A stretch of 64,000 nt of DNA from Trochalopteron elliotii (Eukaryota > Chordata > Aves > Passeriformes > Leiothrichidae), in assembly GCA_024734555.1 (NCBI GenBank), contig JANPWX010000247.1, positions 2,836,323 to 2,900,322 on the forward strand. The letters run 5' to 3'. The translations under genes and the position numbers were made by a program. Shown here piece by piece: positions 37,451 to 49,933 of this stretch; position 1 is the stretch's first letter, and each line of letters begins with the position of its first letter. Under the pieces are notes generated by a model. That model ran no database searches, was not told the origin of the DNA, and worked only from the letters and a program-made list of their open reading frames with translations.

Positions 37451-40400
37451 GCCCTGATTCTTGTTTACATAAAGACCCCTTTACAGATTCTGGCAGCACA
37501 AAGGAACCCTAAAGTATATTTAAAGAAATTTATGCCCACTCTAAATTTTTTTTATGCTTCCAGAACTGCATAAAAGAAAATCAGGTCCATTATATCTGAG
37601 GTGACTTTTTCTGTCAAATGTTGCACTCTATAAATGAAAAGATATTTCTTTGTAACTTCCACAAAGCCAACAACACAAATTTAGAGGTAAAAAGTAAACA
37701 AATTTGTGGAGTTAAACAGGGAAGAAAAGTTAGGATTATTCTGTTTTAAAAATAATAAAAAAATAGGTTAACTTTATGAAAAGCAATCAATTAAAAATTC
37801 CTTTCCTATCTTTTCTTTTATTATTCTGAGAAGCTAGGGTGGGGCATGCTAAATATCAGAAATGTTGGGTTTGGACCAGGTTTCAAAACAGATTGACTGA
37901 AAGATGGCTTGCAGAAAATCAAGCCTGTGACCCTTCTTAACTATAGAGCAGTCATAGCTGTTTTGTAATGATAAAATAAAAACCAGAAACAATCATGTTA
38001 AATAGCATGTATAAGGTGGTTCTTCACCTACTTTGAAGAAAATGTGTTATGGAGGCAAATTTTTAAGAGCTTTTTAGACTGACCATAAAAAGTCATTCCT
38101 GAAATTATGTTGAAGGGCCACATCCAGTGAATTGTTTTAAAACTGTAGTAATTCAGGCCTTGAGAGTCAATTGCAGCAAAAAATGACATTTCTGTTTGAT
38201 TATAGCCCTTTTCCTGGGCAAGCTGAACACAGTCCAAGGTCAAGCATTTGTGTTGTCTCCTTGAAAGTCCTTTCTTTAGACTTCTTACCTGCAGTTCTGG
38301 CATTGGCTTTGCTCCATTTTAAATTTGTTTTTCCTTACATTTATGCCAAGATTCCAATGGATTCCAGCTTTTCCCTGTGCAGTAAAATCCTCTTATTTTT
38401 GATCCCAGTGGAATGTGAAAACATAGAAAACAGAAGACAGCTTACATATTTAAAAAGATAAATATTTTTTCTGCATTAATTTGTCACTAAATGCATTATG
38501 TTCCAAATCCGTATTGACCTGAAATTTCTCCATTATTGTTTGAAGTCTATAGAAACTGAAAATCTTCAATACTCTTTGGCAGTATTCTTCTACTTTGGGA
38601 TTACTTCTGTGAACTCCACGAGCATTGGCAGTAAAACAGGGGATCCTGTTGGTAACTGTGATTTGTACTCCAGTTGGAAAGGATTCAAAACCCTTACTCT
38701 GCCCTTTCTCCCTTTTTATCTGCTCTTCCTGCCTTAACTTTGGCTTTCCCCTGATCAGTCATTACTCCTGACAATACATACATAGCTAACAGGAAGTCTG
38801 CTCTAGCAAAAATTGTTTTGGGACAACTAGTTCTTCATGAACCTCGGCCAAGTTTGAACAAAAATCAAGGTTTTCTCCAGTTCCTGAAGTGGACAGCACA
38901 GTTTCCTGGATTCAGGTATAATAAAAGAGAGTATCTGGGCTTTTTAACCTGTTGGTGGGTTGTGTTCATCTATTTCATCAATCAAGATACAATAAAACTT
39001 AGATTTTTGAACATATTGTCTGTCTTGGATTTTCTTATGATGTTATTATTGGAGGTCTCACAACACTGAGTGAAAAATAGGTGTTACCTATTATGAAGTG
39101 AATATGGAAATTTTACCTCTTAATATAAATTATTTTATCTTCACAGACACACAGAGAAAAAATGCTGAAATATCTTGAAGGAAAGCCAAATGACAGTGTG
39201 AGGTGGAACAAAATAATCATTAGTCAGACAAAGAGCAAAATATTCAGGTATAGTTATAAAAATGAGCTAGCTTTATATGTAGATGTAAATCAAGTATCTA
39301 AAATATAGAATCTTCCTCCATGAGATTTTACTATGTTTTGCTTAATTTAAGTCTACTTGTTTTCCTGTCTCCCTTTGATTACTTGTACAACATATGTCTT
39401 TACTCAGCTTGACTTCTATATATTTCTCCAATTTGTTGGACTTTAATTACCAATTTGATAATAACTTAAAAGATATATAACATATAATTCACAAATGAGT
39501 GAATAGTTCTCAGATGCTGGTTAAAAGTTCACAAGCCATATCCACCATTGCAATTCTCCCTTTATCAGGCAGAACTGTTCCTTAACATTTACACAGGAAA
39601 ACAGAAATAACCAACAGGCCTGATGTTTAGATGACTAAGTATTTCTTCTCTTTCAGTGATATAATAGATGCCACAGCTGACACAGAAGGAGATAGGGAAG
39701 TCTGAATATATCAGCAGAGTGAGAATCAGAGTACTGAAGACTGAGTGTGAACCTAAAGCAGCCTGCTTCTCTTCATGATTACTTATCATTAGTCATTTTG
39801 TAGGCAGATATTAAAAAATAGAGCTAAAAGAAAGATATATTGTATGGTATCAACCTCAGGGCTGCAATCACTATAAAAAACAAGCAAATAAATAAAACAC
39901 ATGAAATCCACACAAAATTTTCAAAGATGGGGTGCGTGGTATAACAGTTTCACGTTTCCTAGCACAATAGGTGAACTCAGCCAAAATCATATCATAGTTT
40001 TGTCAGGTTACCTTGCTGCAGTGTGTTTGTTCTGATGCTAAAACTGAATCATCATAACTTTAAAGAAACAGTTAATCTTCCTTGAAAATATGCTTAGGGG
40101 AAAGAATAACAAAATCTTTTCCTTGCCATTAGAGGACAATAAAGACTGCATGGAATTACTTTATTAAATTACATAAGGCTTGACTTGTAAAGTAAAATAA
40201 TAAGGATTTTATCTGAATTAAACAAAACTGGATAGAGAGGCAACAAAGCAGTTTAAGCCCTAAGTCCCTCACTTTTTTTGCAACTACATCTGGCTAGCTT
40301 TTTTCATGCCAGTCTTGCATACATAGGTAGCAGTCCCAGAAGGGAGGGCCTGGGAATTCAGACAGGCAGGAGATGGATGAGGAGACTTCTGCATGTAGGA

Positions 40401-42490
40401 TCAAGGTTGCTAATCTGGCTTGCTGTCCAAACTGCTGAAACTCTGATGGATTCAGAGCCCTTTCAGAGTAGTTTTGGAGACCTGAATGGTCATTAACTCC
40501 TACTACAAATGCAACATTTTACTGAGGCAAAGATCTTTTGTGATGTTGAGCAGAACCAGAAATCAGATCCCTTATGACAATGTTTATATATATCCTACAA
40601 GGCTTGTTTCCCCTTGTAAAATGTACATCTCATATGCCTTGATGTATGACATCACAGACCTCCATAAACATCTTTCTTTTTCTATAGTCCAGGTGTAGTC
40701 ATTCACCTGAGTCAATATATCCAACACAATTAATTGAAGTAAATCTATAAATCTTGAACAGCTGCAGCTTTTGGAGAAAAAAAATGCTTTATGAACACAG
40801 ATCTATTGTCACCCCCCGCACAGTCACATTTTCACCTGCACACATAAACACACAGACACTCATCGTATATGACTCCAGCCATTCTCAATAGCATTCGTTC
40901 CACTTTAAAACACCTGTCAAAACAGCCATTTAATTAGGTTAAGCTGTCTGGCTTTGTGAAAAGGTTTTACTGTACTCTGTTGTCTTTGCCATAAAATTAA
41001 TAGTTTGACCAGCTTCTGAGGGGACAGGTTTTTGCACTTGTGAAAGTCAAATTAAAGCCACTTTTGCCAAACAGAATAATAATAATATAAAAAAATAAAA
41101 TCTCAATGTCTGAAACTTTGAAAGCAACACTTCATTTATAATCTTTTCCTAGCGCCAAAGTACAAATTATGTAACAAAATAGAACTGCAGCTGCAAAGAA
41201 ACCAAGACTGTAAGTTGGAGCATATGTTATCCTTTCAGTTCTTGGGGCAGTTGCAAGACAATGAAGCTATCAAAGGACTTGTACTTTACTCTGCACAACA
41301 TATTTGCTGTCCAGTACACTGAGGAAGAGGGAGTCTCTTCATTTTACTGTCATCTCTCTTACACCTATGTAAGTCTCATTCCTGTGACTGTCAAGGTAAT
41401 TTTGTGCTGGCCTTGTGACTCACAAGCTCCCTGAATACCAATTTAGCTGAGAGTTGAAAGTAGTCAGGTGATACTATCTATCAGAATAATCTTCTTTGTC
41501 AAGGGGCAACACTCAAAGTGGATGTCTAAGCTAAAAGGGGCATTGTTAGACATCTTGGTAATTGCTAAGGAACACAGCCTCCTGCCAGCAGAGGCTGATT
41601 TCAGTAGGAGTAAAAATGTCCGAATTCCCATCATTGCTTCTACCTTGATTTGTCTGGGTTTTTTTCAGACTTGTGAGATTCTAAAATATAATTCAAGAGG
41701 AGCTTCCATTTTTTATGGTAATTAATACTGGTGTCACTTGCTAATAAAAGTGACAGTACCATTCTGAAGGTCTATTAAGAATGCAGGACATATTCTTTAA
41801 ATTTATAAAAAAATTAATATGATCCCTGAGGCTCATACAATCTAATTAAGATAGAATTATGAAGGAGATGATCAATTCAAGTTTACCTGACAAGGCATAT
41901 GCAGGTTTTAAAATTTTATTTTAGTTTTGAACTGACTGGTTACTTATATGCATTGACTGCTCAGATTTTGGCCAATTTATTTATTTGTATTGTAACTGAA
42001 GGGTATGACATTTGTTTTATCAGAATGACAGCACCTTGAGTACATTAAAAATAAAATAAAGGAAATGAGAAAGAAAAATATTAAACAATTTTAATTAATA
42101 ATTAACACTTTATCTTCTGCTCGTTATGCACAGTTGGTTTTTTTGTCCTTTTCCTTGGGAAAAAAATCTTATTTTGATTCGTACTTTGGTTTGCCTGCTC
42201 ACAGAAGAGTGGGCCACTTGGGATAAGATGAAATAACTAGTTTTTATCAGTAGCATTATAAAATTCACTGCTCTCAAATACTCAAATCTGCACATAGACT
42301 ATCCTAAGGTGCACCTATCCTACAGTCACAACAAAATATAACTCAGGTGAGATTTCAAATATGCATAAAAAGCTTAATATATGAAATTTTGAAGTGTAAC
42401 TTGTATTTCAGTGTTAATATTGCCCATCTTCTATACAGCCATGAAATAAGGTACTTCTGTTTGTACTTCTGCTTATTCTCTAAATGCACT
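37451..42490. other. AT-rich non-coding DNA, no recognised feature
   Basis: No gene or repeat family recognised. Open frames are all under 100 codons and lack motifs. Local A/T homopolymers are common. Confidence 0.55.
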
Positions 42491-42493
42491 TTC

Positions 42494-42665
42494 ACAGACT
42501 CACAGTAGAAGATGAATTGGAAGGGACCCACAAGGACCATCCAATCTAACTCTCAGCCCTGCACAGTACCATCCTCAAAAAAATCACAAAATATGCTGAG
42601 AGCACTGCCCAAATGATTCTTGAAAACTGTCAGGCTGCTGCTGTGACCAGTTGCCTCACCAAGAC
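42494..42665 (-). mobile_element. CR1 3'-UTR fragment (CR1-X-like tail)
   Basis: The + strand shows the inverted CR1 3' end: 'cagactcacagtagaag', 'ttggaagggacccacaagga', 'ccatccaatctaactctcag', 'ccctgcacag'. The interior 3' UTR words 'gagcactgcccaaa' and 'tgtcaggctgctgctgtgac' follow. These match the CR1 subgroup whose 3' UTR begins with the 'GGAAGGGACCCACAAGGATCATC' block. The same block is used as the tail of the SINE at 56.5 kb. The element runs on the minus strand and is truncated at its 5' side near 42665. Confidence 0.8.
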
Positions 42666-45600
42666 TGTACTATTTTTGGTATAAGCCAGCCTCAAACAGC
42701 AGTTTCCAATCTACCTTCCAAAGTCAACAGAAACTGGCTTGGAGCAAGCCAGCAAGCCATAGATTTATCCTTTTTTAAAAAAAAATCTAAGATGCAACAT
42801 TTTTTGTTTCTGGTAGCTTTTCATCCAAGCTTCCTTCTTTTTATTTTTTTTCCCTACTCTTGCTGTTTTCTGTAAATCTGTGTGAGATGAGTGAAGTAGG
42901 ACTTTGTTTTCCAGGCTCACATTACACTTCCATGTGTGGCTTTCTTTAAGTGTTTCTGTTTCTCCAGGGTTGCTCTAGCTGAGCAGACACTGCGGTTTAC
43001 CAAGAATGTTCCCTGGAATGTGCAACTGGTGGCAACTACAGTTTCCATAAACCTTGGAGTTCTTTTTCTGATAACCAGAAAATGTCATGCAAATAATGAT
43101 ATATTTTTATGCATAATTCTACTTAGCCAATACCAGTTTTCTGGATTCAAGTAGAACTTTTCTGCAGCAAGTAGATTGCATTGCTTTTAAGCCTTTCCTT
43201 GCTTGTTGCACAATGGCTGAACCGTTTCTGCTTTGCAAAATGTTTATTGTAAAGTACTATAGTGAGGTTTTCTGTTTGTTTCTAAGATTTTAACTTTATG
43301 CAGTTTGATACAATACCTAATAAGTACTTTCAGGAAAAAAAAATAACCCCCCCTCATGCTCCTAAGCATATATTACTGCAGTTTTCCTTTTTGCTAGGTC
43401 TGTTGACCATACAGCTACAAGGCACAATAATTTGGTTAGCTCATTTGATAGAAAAAGAACTACCAAAAATGTTCTGGTACTTGTATGAAGCAACACGCCC
43501 TCAATGGCCTTGGTTCCGTAACTCTTTCTAAATTTTTTCTTTAAAATCTTCATAGGTTTTGTGTCAAAGAGATTTCCTGTAGATTTCCTGCAGATTTTCC
43601 TGCAGCATCATTTCCTGATGGCACAATGAAGATGGCAGCTGTGGTTCTGCTGGTCCTGACCTGTCAGCATGATGTATACTGAAAATACTGGCCTGAGTGG
43701 AGATGTCCTACAGCTGGTCAACTTTTCTGCCTTGTTCTCTATTATCACTGTGTGCAGCACCCAGGATTTCACTTTAAGACCCGCAAATTGCTAAATATAT
43801 TTGCAAAAATTCTGGGTTCACAGAGAGGTTTTGGACTCCCATTCTTGGGTCATATATCTCTTTATTTACTGTCAAAGTCAGAAAAAAATAGCTTAACTTC
43901 TATTTCCTTGCTACTTTTTTTGCACACTCTGGTTTCAGTGAAAGCAGTGTATTTCTAATTTTGTCTTACATAAGAGGTTTAATAAGTCCTTTTTGCATTT
44001 AGATAGATGTTGGCTTTTGGTTAGATTACCCCCAGAAACAGAACAGTGCTGGAAAAACAAATAAGGCACAGATTTGTTAGGACATTTTCTAATACACTCT
44101 GTTCTCAGCAGCTCAACCCATCTCAAAAAAGAATGTCTGAGAAGTCATATCCTGGGGCATTTACTGCTCTAGGTCCTGATGGGGTCAGTGCAATACTTAC
44201 CTAACAGTGCATGAATCGAAGTTAGCAGTTAGATTTAATATAGCTGTATTTATGAGAGCAAGCAATTTAGCCTGTGCTGGAGCTACAAACTGCAGCTCAT
44301 TTTCCTTGCATTCCCTCTTCACTTGCCCAAACAATCAGCCCAGTGGTGCATAAATTCTTTCATTTTGTAAAAATTCCGTGTTGGGTGGTATGATAACTCA
44401 ATCTTATTCTTGTGATTTCCTTGTATCCTGGCATCTGTGACACTACTGCTGCTAAAGTTTTAATTTTGTACTGGATAGTGGTGTGATTGTTAATGCTTGT
44501 TCTTCATCAAAAGCATAATGGATGGGAGCAGTAATTGCATAGAGTTAAAAGGGGTTAATTGGACAGGCAATCTTCTCTGCAGGTTTTCTGCTTGGCTGTA
44601 AAATCAGTGACATTGCAAAAAAAATCACCTCAGTAAAAATATGATGTCTTTATATAAAATACGAAGCACACTGACATAATTATGGCACTGCACTATGCTA
44701 AACCATTATTAGTGCCATGAATAAATTTATATAAATATTTGTATAAGTTCTGAATTAATTTTGTTAGAAATTCTATTACCATAGTTAAAAAAGGAAAATA
44801 AAAGTGCATTCAGAGAATACATGTATTTTGTAATCCAGTAAATGTAATTAAAAACAAAAAAAGTTACCGGCACATCTCTAAGTGTGCATATGAGAAAAAT
44901 AGGGGAAGGAGAGACAGAAGTCTTATGAATTTGTTTGATTATCTGCAGATTCCTTTTTCCCTCATATTTCATTCACATCTTTTTCACTTTATAGCTTTGC
45001 AGGAAAACAATGATCAGTGTCTGAAAATCATAATGCCCTGAGCAAGCACTAGGCACAATTCTATATGCATTTATATATATCCATGTAGCTGCTGCTGCTA
45101 CTCCACTCAGCCTCTAAAGGCTCCATGTATTGATGATGCTGAAGTATTGTAACTGATGGCTCAGACACATGCCAACAATTGTTATCTCAGTGCAAAAATT
45201 TCATGTTGCAAAAGCAACTGACATTAATGGACCTTCTGTGACAATCCAATGAGTGAACAACTCTGCAGTAAGAGTAGAGAAACTCAGATTCTGACTGAAG
45301 TTGTATACCAAAATAAAATTCCCTCTTCAGTGCCTCTCAGGAAAAAAAATAAAAAAGAGTAGTAATGCTTAAGAGTTGGGGTGACTTTAAGGGATAAAAA
45401 TACTTCCTCATTTTAGTAGTACAAGAAACATGTCTATTTTATTAAGGTTAGAAACAATGCTACATATGGCTTTTTGGGACAGGAGGGATGGGACTGATTT
45501 CTGTATGCATAAATGTAAGCAACTGAGCAGTTTGTTTTTTCACATATTCATTGTCCTACCTGACAGCCAACCTGATGAAAAAGGTATTGCAGATGATATC

Positions 45601-47160
45601 CACAATAACTGCACATACAATGTTACTCAAGACAATGGACATATACAGAAGAGAAGACTATACCCTCTATTTATGTTTAACAGTGTGTTAAATATAGTTA
45701 CAAAAACTCTAGTTTTGCTCAGTAATTTTACACTAGTGTAATTTAACTACTCACTGAAATCTTCAACTGTTTGATAATCTTCAGAGGGACAAAGTATGTT
45801 GATGATACTGTGTTTACCATATTTTTAACCATGTGTTCTCATAAAAATGCCCATCTCTGTTTTGATACCACATTTACAGAAAGGATTTGAACCAAAATAT
45901 TTACATTGAAAAAGTTTCATTGATGCGAATTTCATTGGTATAAGCAAACCTTAGTAACTTAGGATATTTAGTTACATCTAAGGAAAAAAATCAGTCAATG
46001 GACTTTTCAAAACACACTTTAAAATATTTTGAAATTAAAAAATGCTAAACAATAATATTAAATACCCTGTATATATTTTTTTTCTTGAGTAATTAATGAA
46101 ATAAATAATAATCGTTTGCAAGAAGCCCTGCTTACTTCACTGTGTGCCAGATTTTATGCTAGCAGGAGTTGGTATATGAATCAGCAGGGAGATACAATTC
46201 ATAATAGCAGCCAGGGTGATTTTACACACTTCCTTTAAGGCTGTACTTTCTCAATATTTTACAAATTATGATTAAAGCTCACATCCTCATTGGATTTATA
46301 ATAAAATATTGCCTATCAATCATAAAGATGAACAGAATTATGTTTTAGAGAAGAGCATACTCTCTCAAGCCCTGCTGTAAATAAGACATGCCCAGATAGC
46401 TTTGAAGAAATCTTTCAACAATCCTACTGGGTATGGTGGCTATTGTATTAGAGATGCAACCAATGGTTAATAAAGCAGTTCATAAATCTGCAATCTATTA
46501 TCTGGACATAGAAATGATGCAGCTCCTTAAAAATACATGGAATGGGGTTGCATTGAATGAAATTAAAGGGACACGGTCAACCTGATATCTAACCAATTAC
46601 TAAATATGACCTAAAAGTGCTTCTACAGACATTTTAAAAAATGCTGCCTGCTTCCTAGAATTTGCAGGGGAACTATTTCTAGGTAAATCACATATTTCTG
46701 GTTGATTGCTGGCAGGTCATAATCCCAAGTTTTTTCTACTCTGATTGCTTTGAGTTTCAAAGACCTTAGAAATGGAAGCTTTCCTTCCCTACAGAGAATA
46801 ACTATTCTATACAGTCTTGCAAAAAATTTAACAGAGTAACAAAGATTCTTTGTGTGCTCCTCCCCAGCTGCAAACACACATAAAGAATTGCTACTGTCCG
46901 GCTGCAGGTAAGTACTGTGCTTGGAAGAATAGGAAAATATAAAAAGTGTTTAAAAGTGTTTTTTGTTCTGTTCACCTATCAGAAAAACACTGCATGGCCG
47001 GTCCCCTGGCAATAAAAATAAGAATCTTCATTAGTAATGTTGTGCATAAATAGACACATTATACCTGTCTGAATGAGAAAGATGAGCTTCTAGTGTGGGG
47101 GAAAAATTCCCAAATAGTTTATGGGGTTTGGAGTTGTACTGTAAGGAAAGCAAAAGACAT
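42666..47160. other. non-coding DNA, no recognised feature
   Basis: No gene recognised. A small TTCCTG-rich direct repetition (three to four near-copies of AGATTTCCTGC) is visible at 43569-43605. On the minus strand at 44198-44210 an AG-GTAAGTATT juxtaposition is present with a weak pyrimidine tract. The + strand at 46900-46915 carries CAG followed by GTAAGTAC, also with a weak tract. Neither bounds a recognisable exon. Confidence 0.5.
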
Positions 47161-47188
47161 TAAATTTACTTCCATGGAAGTAAATTTA
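47161..47188. repeat. perfect 28-bp palindrome
   Basis: The arm TAAATTTACTTCCA is followed immediately, with no spacer, by its exact reverse complement, centred on CCATGG. The symmetry stops at the next base on each side. It could extrude as a cruciform or bind a symmetric dimeric protein, but no such role is known from the sequence alone. Confidence 0.97.
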
Positions 47189-47267
47189 GGGTTACAAAGG
47201 AAATAATTATTTAGCACAGTTTTTTAATGCTCAGGTGGTAGTGACACAGAGAAAATGTAATTCTCAC

Positions 47268-47375
47268 CAAAGTCTTCAATATGCTGGATCTCGTCTGGCA
47301 ACTTCAAATCTTTACAAATTTTATCCGATGTAACAACTGGGAAATGTCTAACAAAGATCATTATTCGGTAAAAGA
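47268..47375 (-). other. candidate coding exon A, unidentified
   Basis: On the minus strand a frame is open for roughly 50 codons, from about 47388 to 47215. A good donor-like site (TTTG followed by GTGAGA) lies at 47268/47267, and possible acceptor AGs lie at 47376-47380. Part of the predicted peptide is HFPVVTSDKICKDLKLPDE. Three CpGs fall inside it in an otherwise CpG-poor region. The exon would end in phase 1, which is what candidate B needs. The acceptor pyrimidine tract is only fair. I recognise no protein family, so this may be a chance open stretch. Confidence 0.27.
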
Positions 47376-48157
47376 CTCTTAAAGGTTAAAATGGGATTAA
47401 GATATCTGGGAGAGTAAATCTTAGAGATTATTTTTATTTTTCAGGTGTTAGGCACAAATTCAGAAGATATTTTGAGACATGATGAAAACCACAGAGAAAA
47501 CATCTTACTGTCTGGACATATTCATCTTTAGGCAAGTGTGTACAGAGTGACCGTGTCATGACAAGCTCAGAGCAACCTCCAAAAGTGTCCAGAACAGGAG
47601 AGTCCAGAAAAGTCTGACAAGTTGTAACAAATCTCACTGTCTCTTTTGTGAAGACTAATATAAGTAGGTATGAAGAGGAGCTAAAATTAAATTGTCTGCA
47701 TCATCCACATCTGATTTATTTTTTTAATATAAACTCCCAGCAGATTTAGAGAGCCCACTCTGACTGTTTATGTAGTGATGCTGAGTTGGGCTGCTTACAC
47801 AGCTAGATAGACAGTGAAATTTGTCTTAAGTTCTACCTTGGAGAAGCAGAAAATGTGCATTTTTGCAGAGACGTTGTTTAGGTAAAGATCAGGAAAAATC
47901 CTACTAGAAAAGTTGATAATGCTTTAAAGTAGTTCATTAAGAGAGTAAGTTGTTTACTGAGCATGGGATTCTTTGTGAAACTTTCACTGTTTTTCATAAA
48001 AGCCAGTGTTTCCATGAAATAAGCTTTCATCTGCAGCATATCAGACTCCTCAAAGTGATTATTCCAACTCTAGAGGCCTCTTGAGCCAGTAATGCCTTAA
48101 TCATACAGGGTGGAGGGAGGGGAATATTAAGCTTAAGCACAAGTTGATTTTCGGGTT
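47376..48157. other. non-coding DNA, one weak splice-bounded open stretch
   Basis: A minus-strand open frame at 47434-47637 contains a segment ending ACA followed by GTAAGA (about 47512). It ends in phase 0, which cannot join candidate exon A in its open frame. I therefore do not promote it. No repeat family is recognised in the rest. Confidence 0.45.
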
Positions 48158-48940
48158 TCATAGAACCACAGAATATGCTGAGTTGGAAGGAGTTCACCAG
48201 GATCTAAATCCTGGGCCTGAACATGAAACCCCAAGACACTACATGCCTCCTTTGGATATTATTTAATAGTTTAATGTCTTTTTTATGATGTGGTGCCCAA
48301 ATCTGCCTTATTCAAGGTGAGGGCATACCAAAGCAGAGCGGAGTGGGACAATCCTCTCCCTTGCCTGGCTGGAGGTGCTGTGTCTGATGATCTCCAGGGC
48401 ACACCTGGCTCTCCTGGCTGCCAGGATACACTGATGGCTCATGCTCAACTTGCCATTGATCGGGACTCCCATGTCCCTTTTTGCAGTGTTGCTTTCCAGC
48501 CTCTCATTCACCAGTCTGGGCACAAAACAAGAGTTGCCAAGTCTCAGGTGCAGAATCTGGCACTTGCCTATGTTAAACTCCATATTTTTGGTGATTGCCC
48601 ATCTCTCTGATTTGTCAAAGTCTCTCTGCAGGACCTCTCTACCCTCAAGGAAGTCAACAAATCTTCCCAATTTAGTGTCCTGGGCAAACTTACTTAGTAT
48701 TCCTTTGAGTCCTGCATCTATATTGTTTATGAAGATGTTGAAGAGAACTGGACTGAGGATGGAGCCTCACCCAAAAGCACTTATGGCTGCCAGCCTGGTG
48801 TGACCCCATGTACTATAACTCTTTGTGCCCAATCTCTGAGACAGTTGTTCATCCACTGTACAATACAGTTATCCAGCTGTGTGCTGAACATTTTGTCCAG
48901 AACAATATTGTAAGAGACAGTATTAAGGTAACAAAGGTCT
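48158..48940 (-). mobile_element. CR1 LINE fragment with reverse-transcriptase C-terminal region
   Basis: This is a minus-strand CR1 copy, the largest coding remnant in the window. The part from about 48940 down to 48780 corresponds to the RT region around the D-FDTVSHNIL-like motif and the domain before the catalytic box. At 48677-48691 the expected catalytic FADD box reads F-A-Q-D, followed by TKLG. A 120-codon frame (48308-48670) then carries the conserved C-terminal RT signature including LQRDFDKSERWA and LSMSHQC. The RT-end words continue to about 48245. Most of the 3' UTR is missing, and the element closes with the inverted terminal block 'ttcatagaaccacagaat' at 48158. It is interrupted by a frame break and the catalytic change, so it is inactive. 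Confidence 0.9.
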
Positions 48941-49825
48941 AAAAAAGTAGAGGGTCATAAAAAAAGTAAAATTAAAGCTCTCTTCATGTGAGAAGGATTA
49001 CAAAACAATAATATGAAAATTCCTGGACATATTCTGAAGTATGCAGAAATAATTGAGCCTCAGCAGTAGAATGTTGTCAACTAATGCAGAAAGGTCCGCG
49101 CTGTTCCCAAACCTCTGCCTATGGTGTGCATCAGGTCACAATGCATCTGTCCACGTCCTCCTGGAATGTAGAAATCCTACTATTATGTACAGATGGAGAA
49201 TACTATTTCTCACCTGGACTTAGAAGAGAGCATCATGCCTTGTGTTTGTGTGAGCCTTATTTCCAGGCTCCAGTAGAGTTGCAAAGCTCTTCAGAGCCAG
49301 GGATAATGGCTCAGTGTGGCATTTAACCAAACTCTGTACCATGCTTACCTGCAGCCTGAGTGGCCAGAGACTAGCCTTTATGCCATTTGCACATCCTCAG
49401 TCACTTTTTTCTGCCTTTGAAACCAGTGTCCATAAAATGAAAAATTAATGAGATCATCTGCAGCCATCCCTCACACAAACAGCACTCATCCCTTCATCAC
49501 TCTCCCTCTACAGAAATGACAGACCTGCTTCATAAAATACTCTGATATCACAGGTTGTGCAGCCCAAACTCTTCCCCAAACACTTCCCCAAACCTCTCTA
49601 TTCTTAAAGTCATGTGCCTGAACAAACTAAGGTGTCTGGTAAGCTATTAAAACACATCTATCAGTGCGGCCACAACAGATAAACAGAATAATTATTATAA
49701 GCAAACTAGGTTTGCAAAATTATTTCCTTACCCTTTTTTTTTCTGAAAAATTATACAAAAATTAATTTCTATATTGGGATTAAAAGGAGGTTTTGTAGAG
49801 TAAATAGAGAGAGAGGAGAAGGTGG
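48941..49825. other. non-coding DNA, no recognised feature
   Basis: No family recognised. An 80-codon + strand frame at 49084-49326 has no motif. The sequence is modestly richer in GC than average. Confidence 0.5.
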
Positions 49826-49933
49826 GGAAGGAAGGAAGGAAGGAAGGAAGGAAGGAAGGAAGGAAGGAAGGAAGGAAGGAAGGAAGGAAGGAAGGAAGGA
49901 AGGAAGGAAGGAAGGAAGGAAGGAAGGAAGGAA
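49826..49933 (+). repeat. (GGAA)27 microsatellite
   Basis: 108 bases of uninterrupted GGAA tetranucleotide, 27 perfect units. Perfect purity over this length indicates a mutationally active, recently expanded locus. The reverse strand reads TTCC, and frames across it spell LPSF repeats. GGAA is the core motif of ETS-family transcription factors, so arrays like this can act as binding clusters, but no evidence of use exists here. Confidence 0.98.

Noticed and set aside
47434..47637. Minus-strand frame of 67 codons with a GTAAGA donor.
   Set aside because: It ends in phase 0, which does not join to the open frame of candidate exon A, and only about 120 nt separates them.
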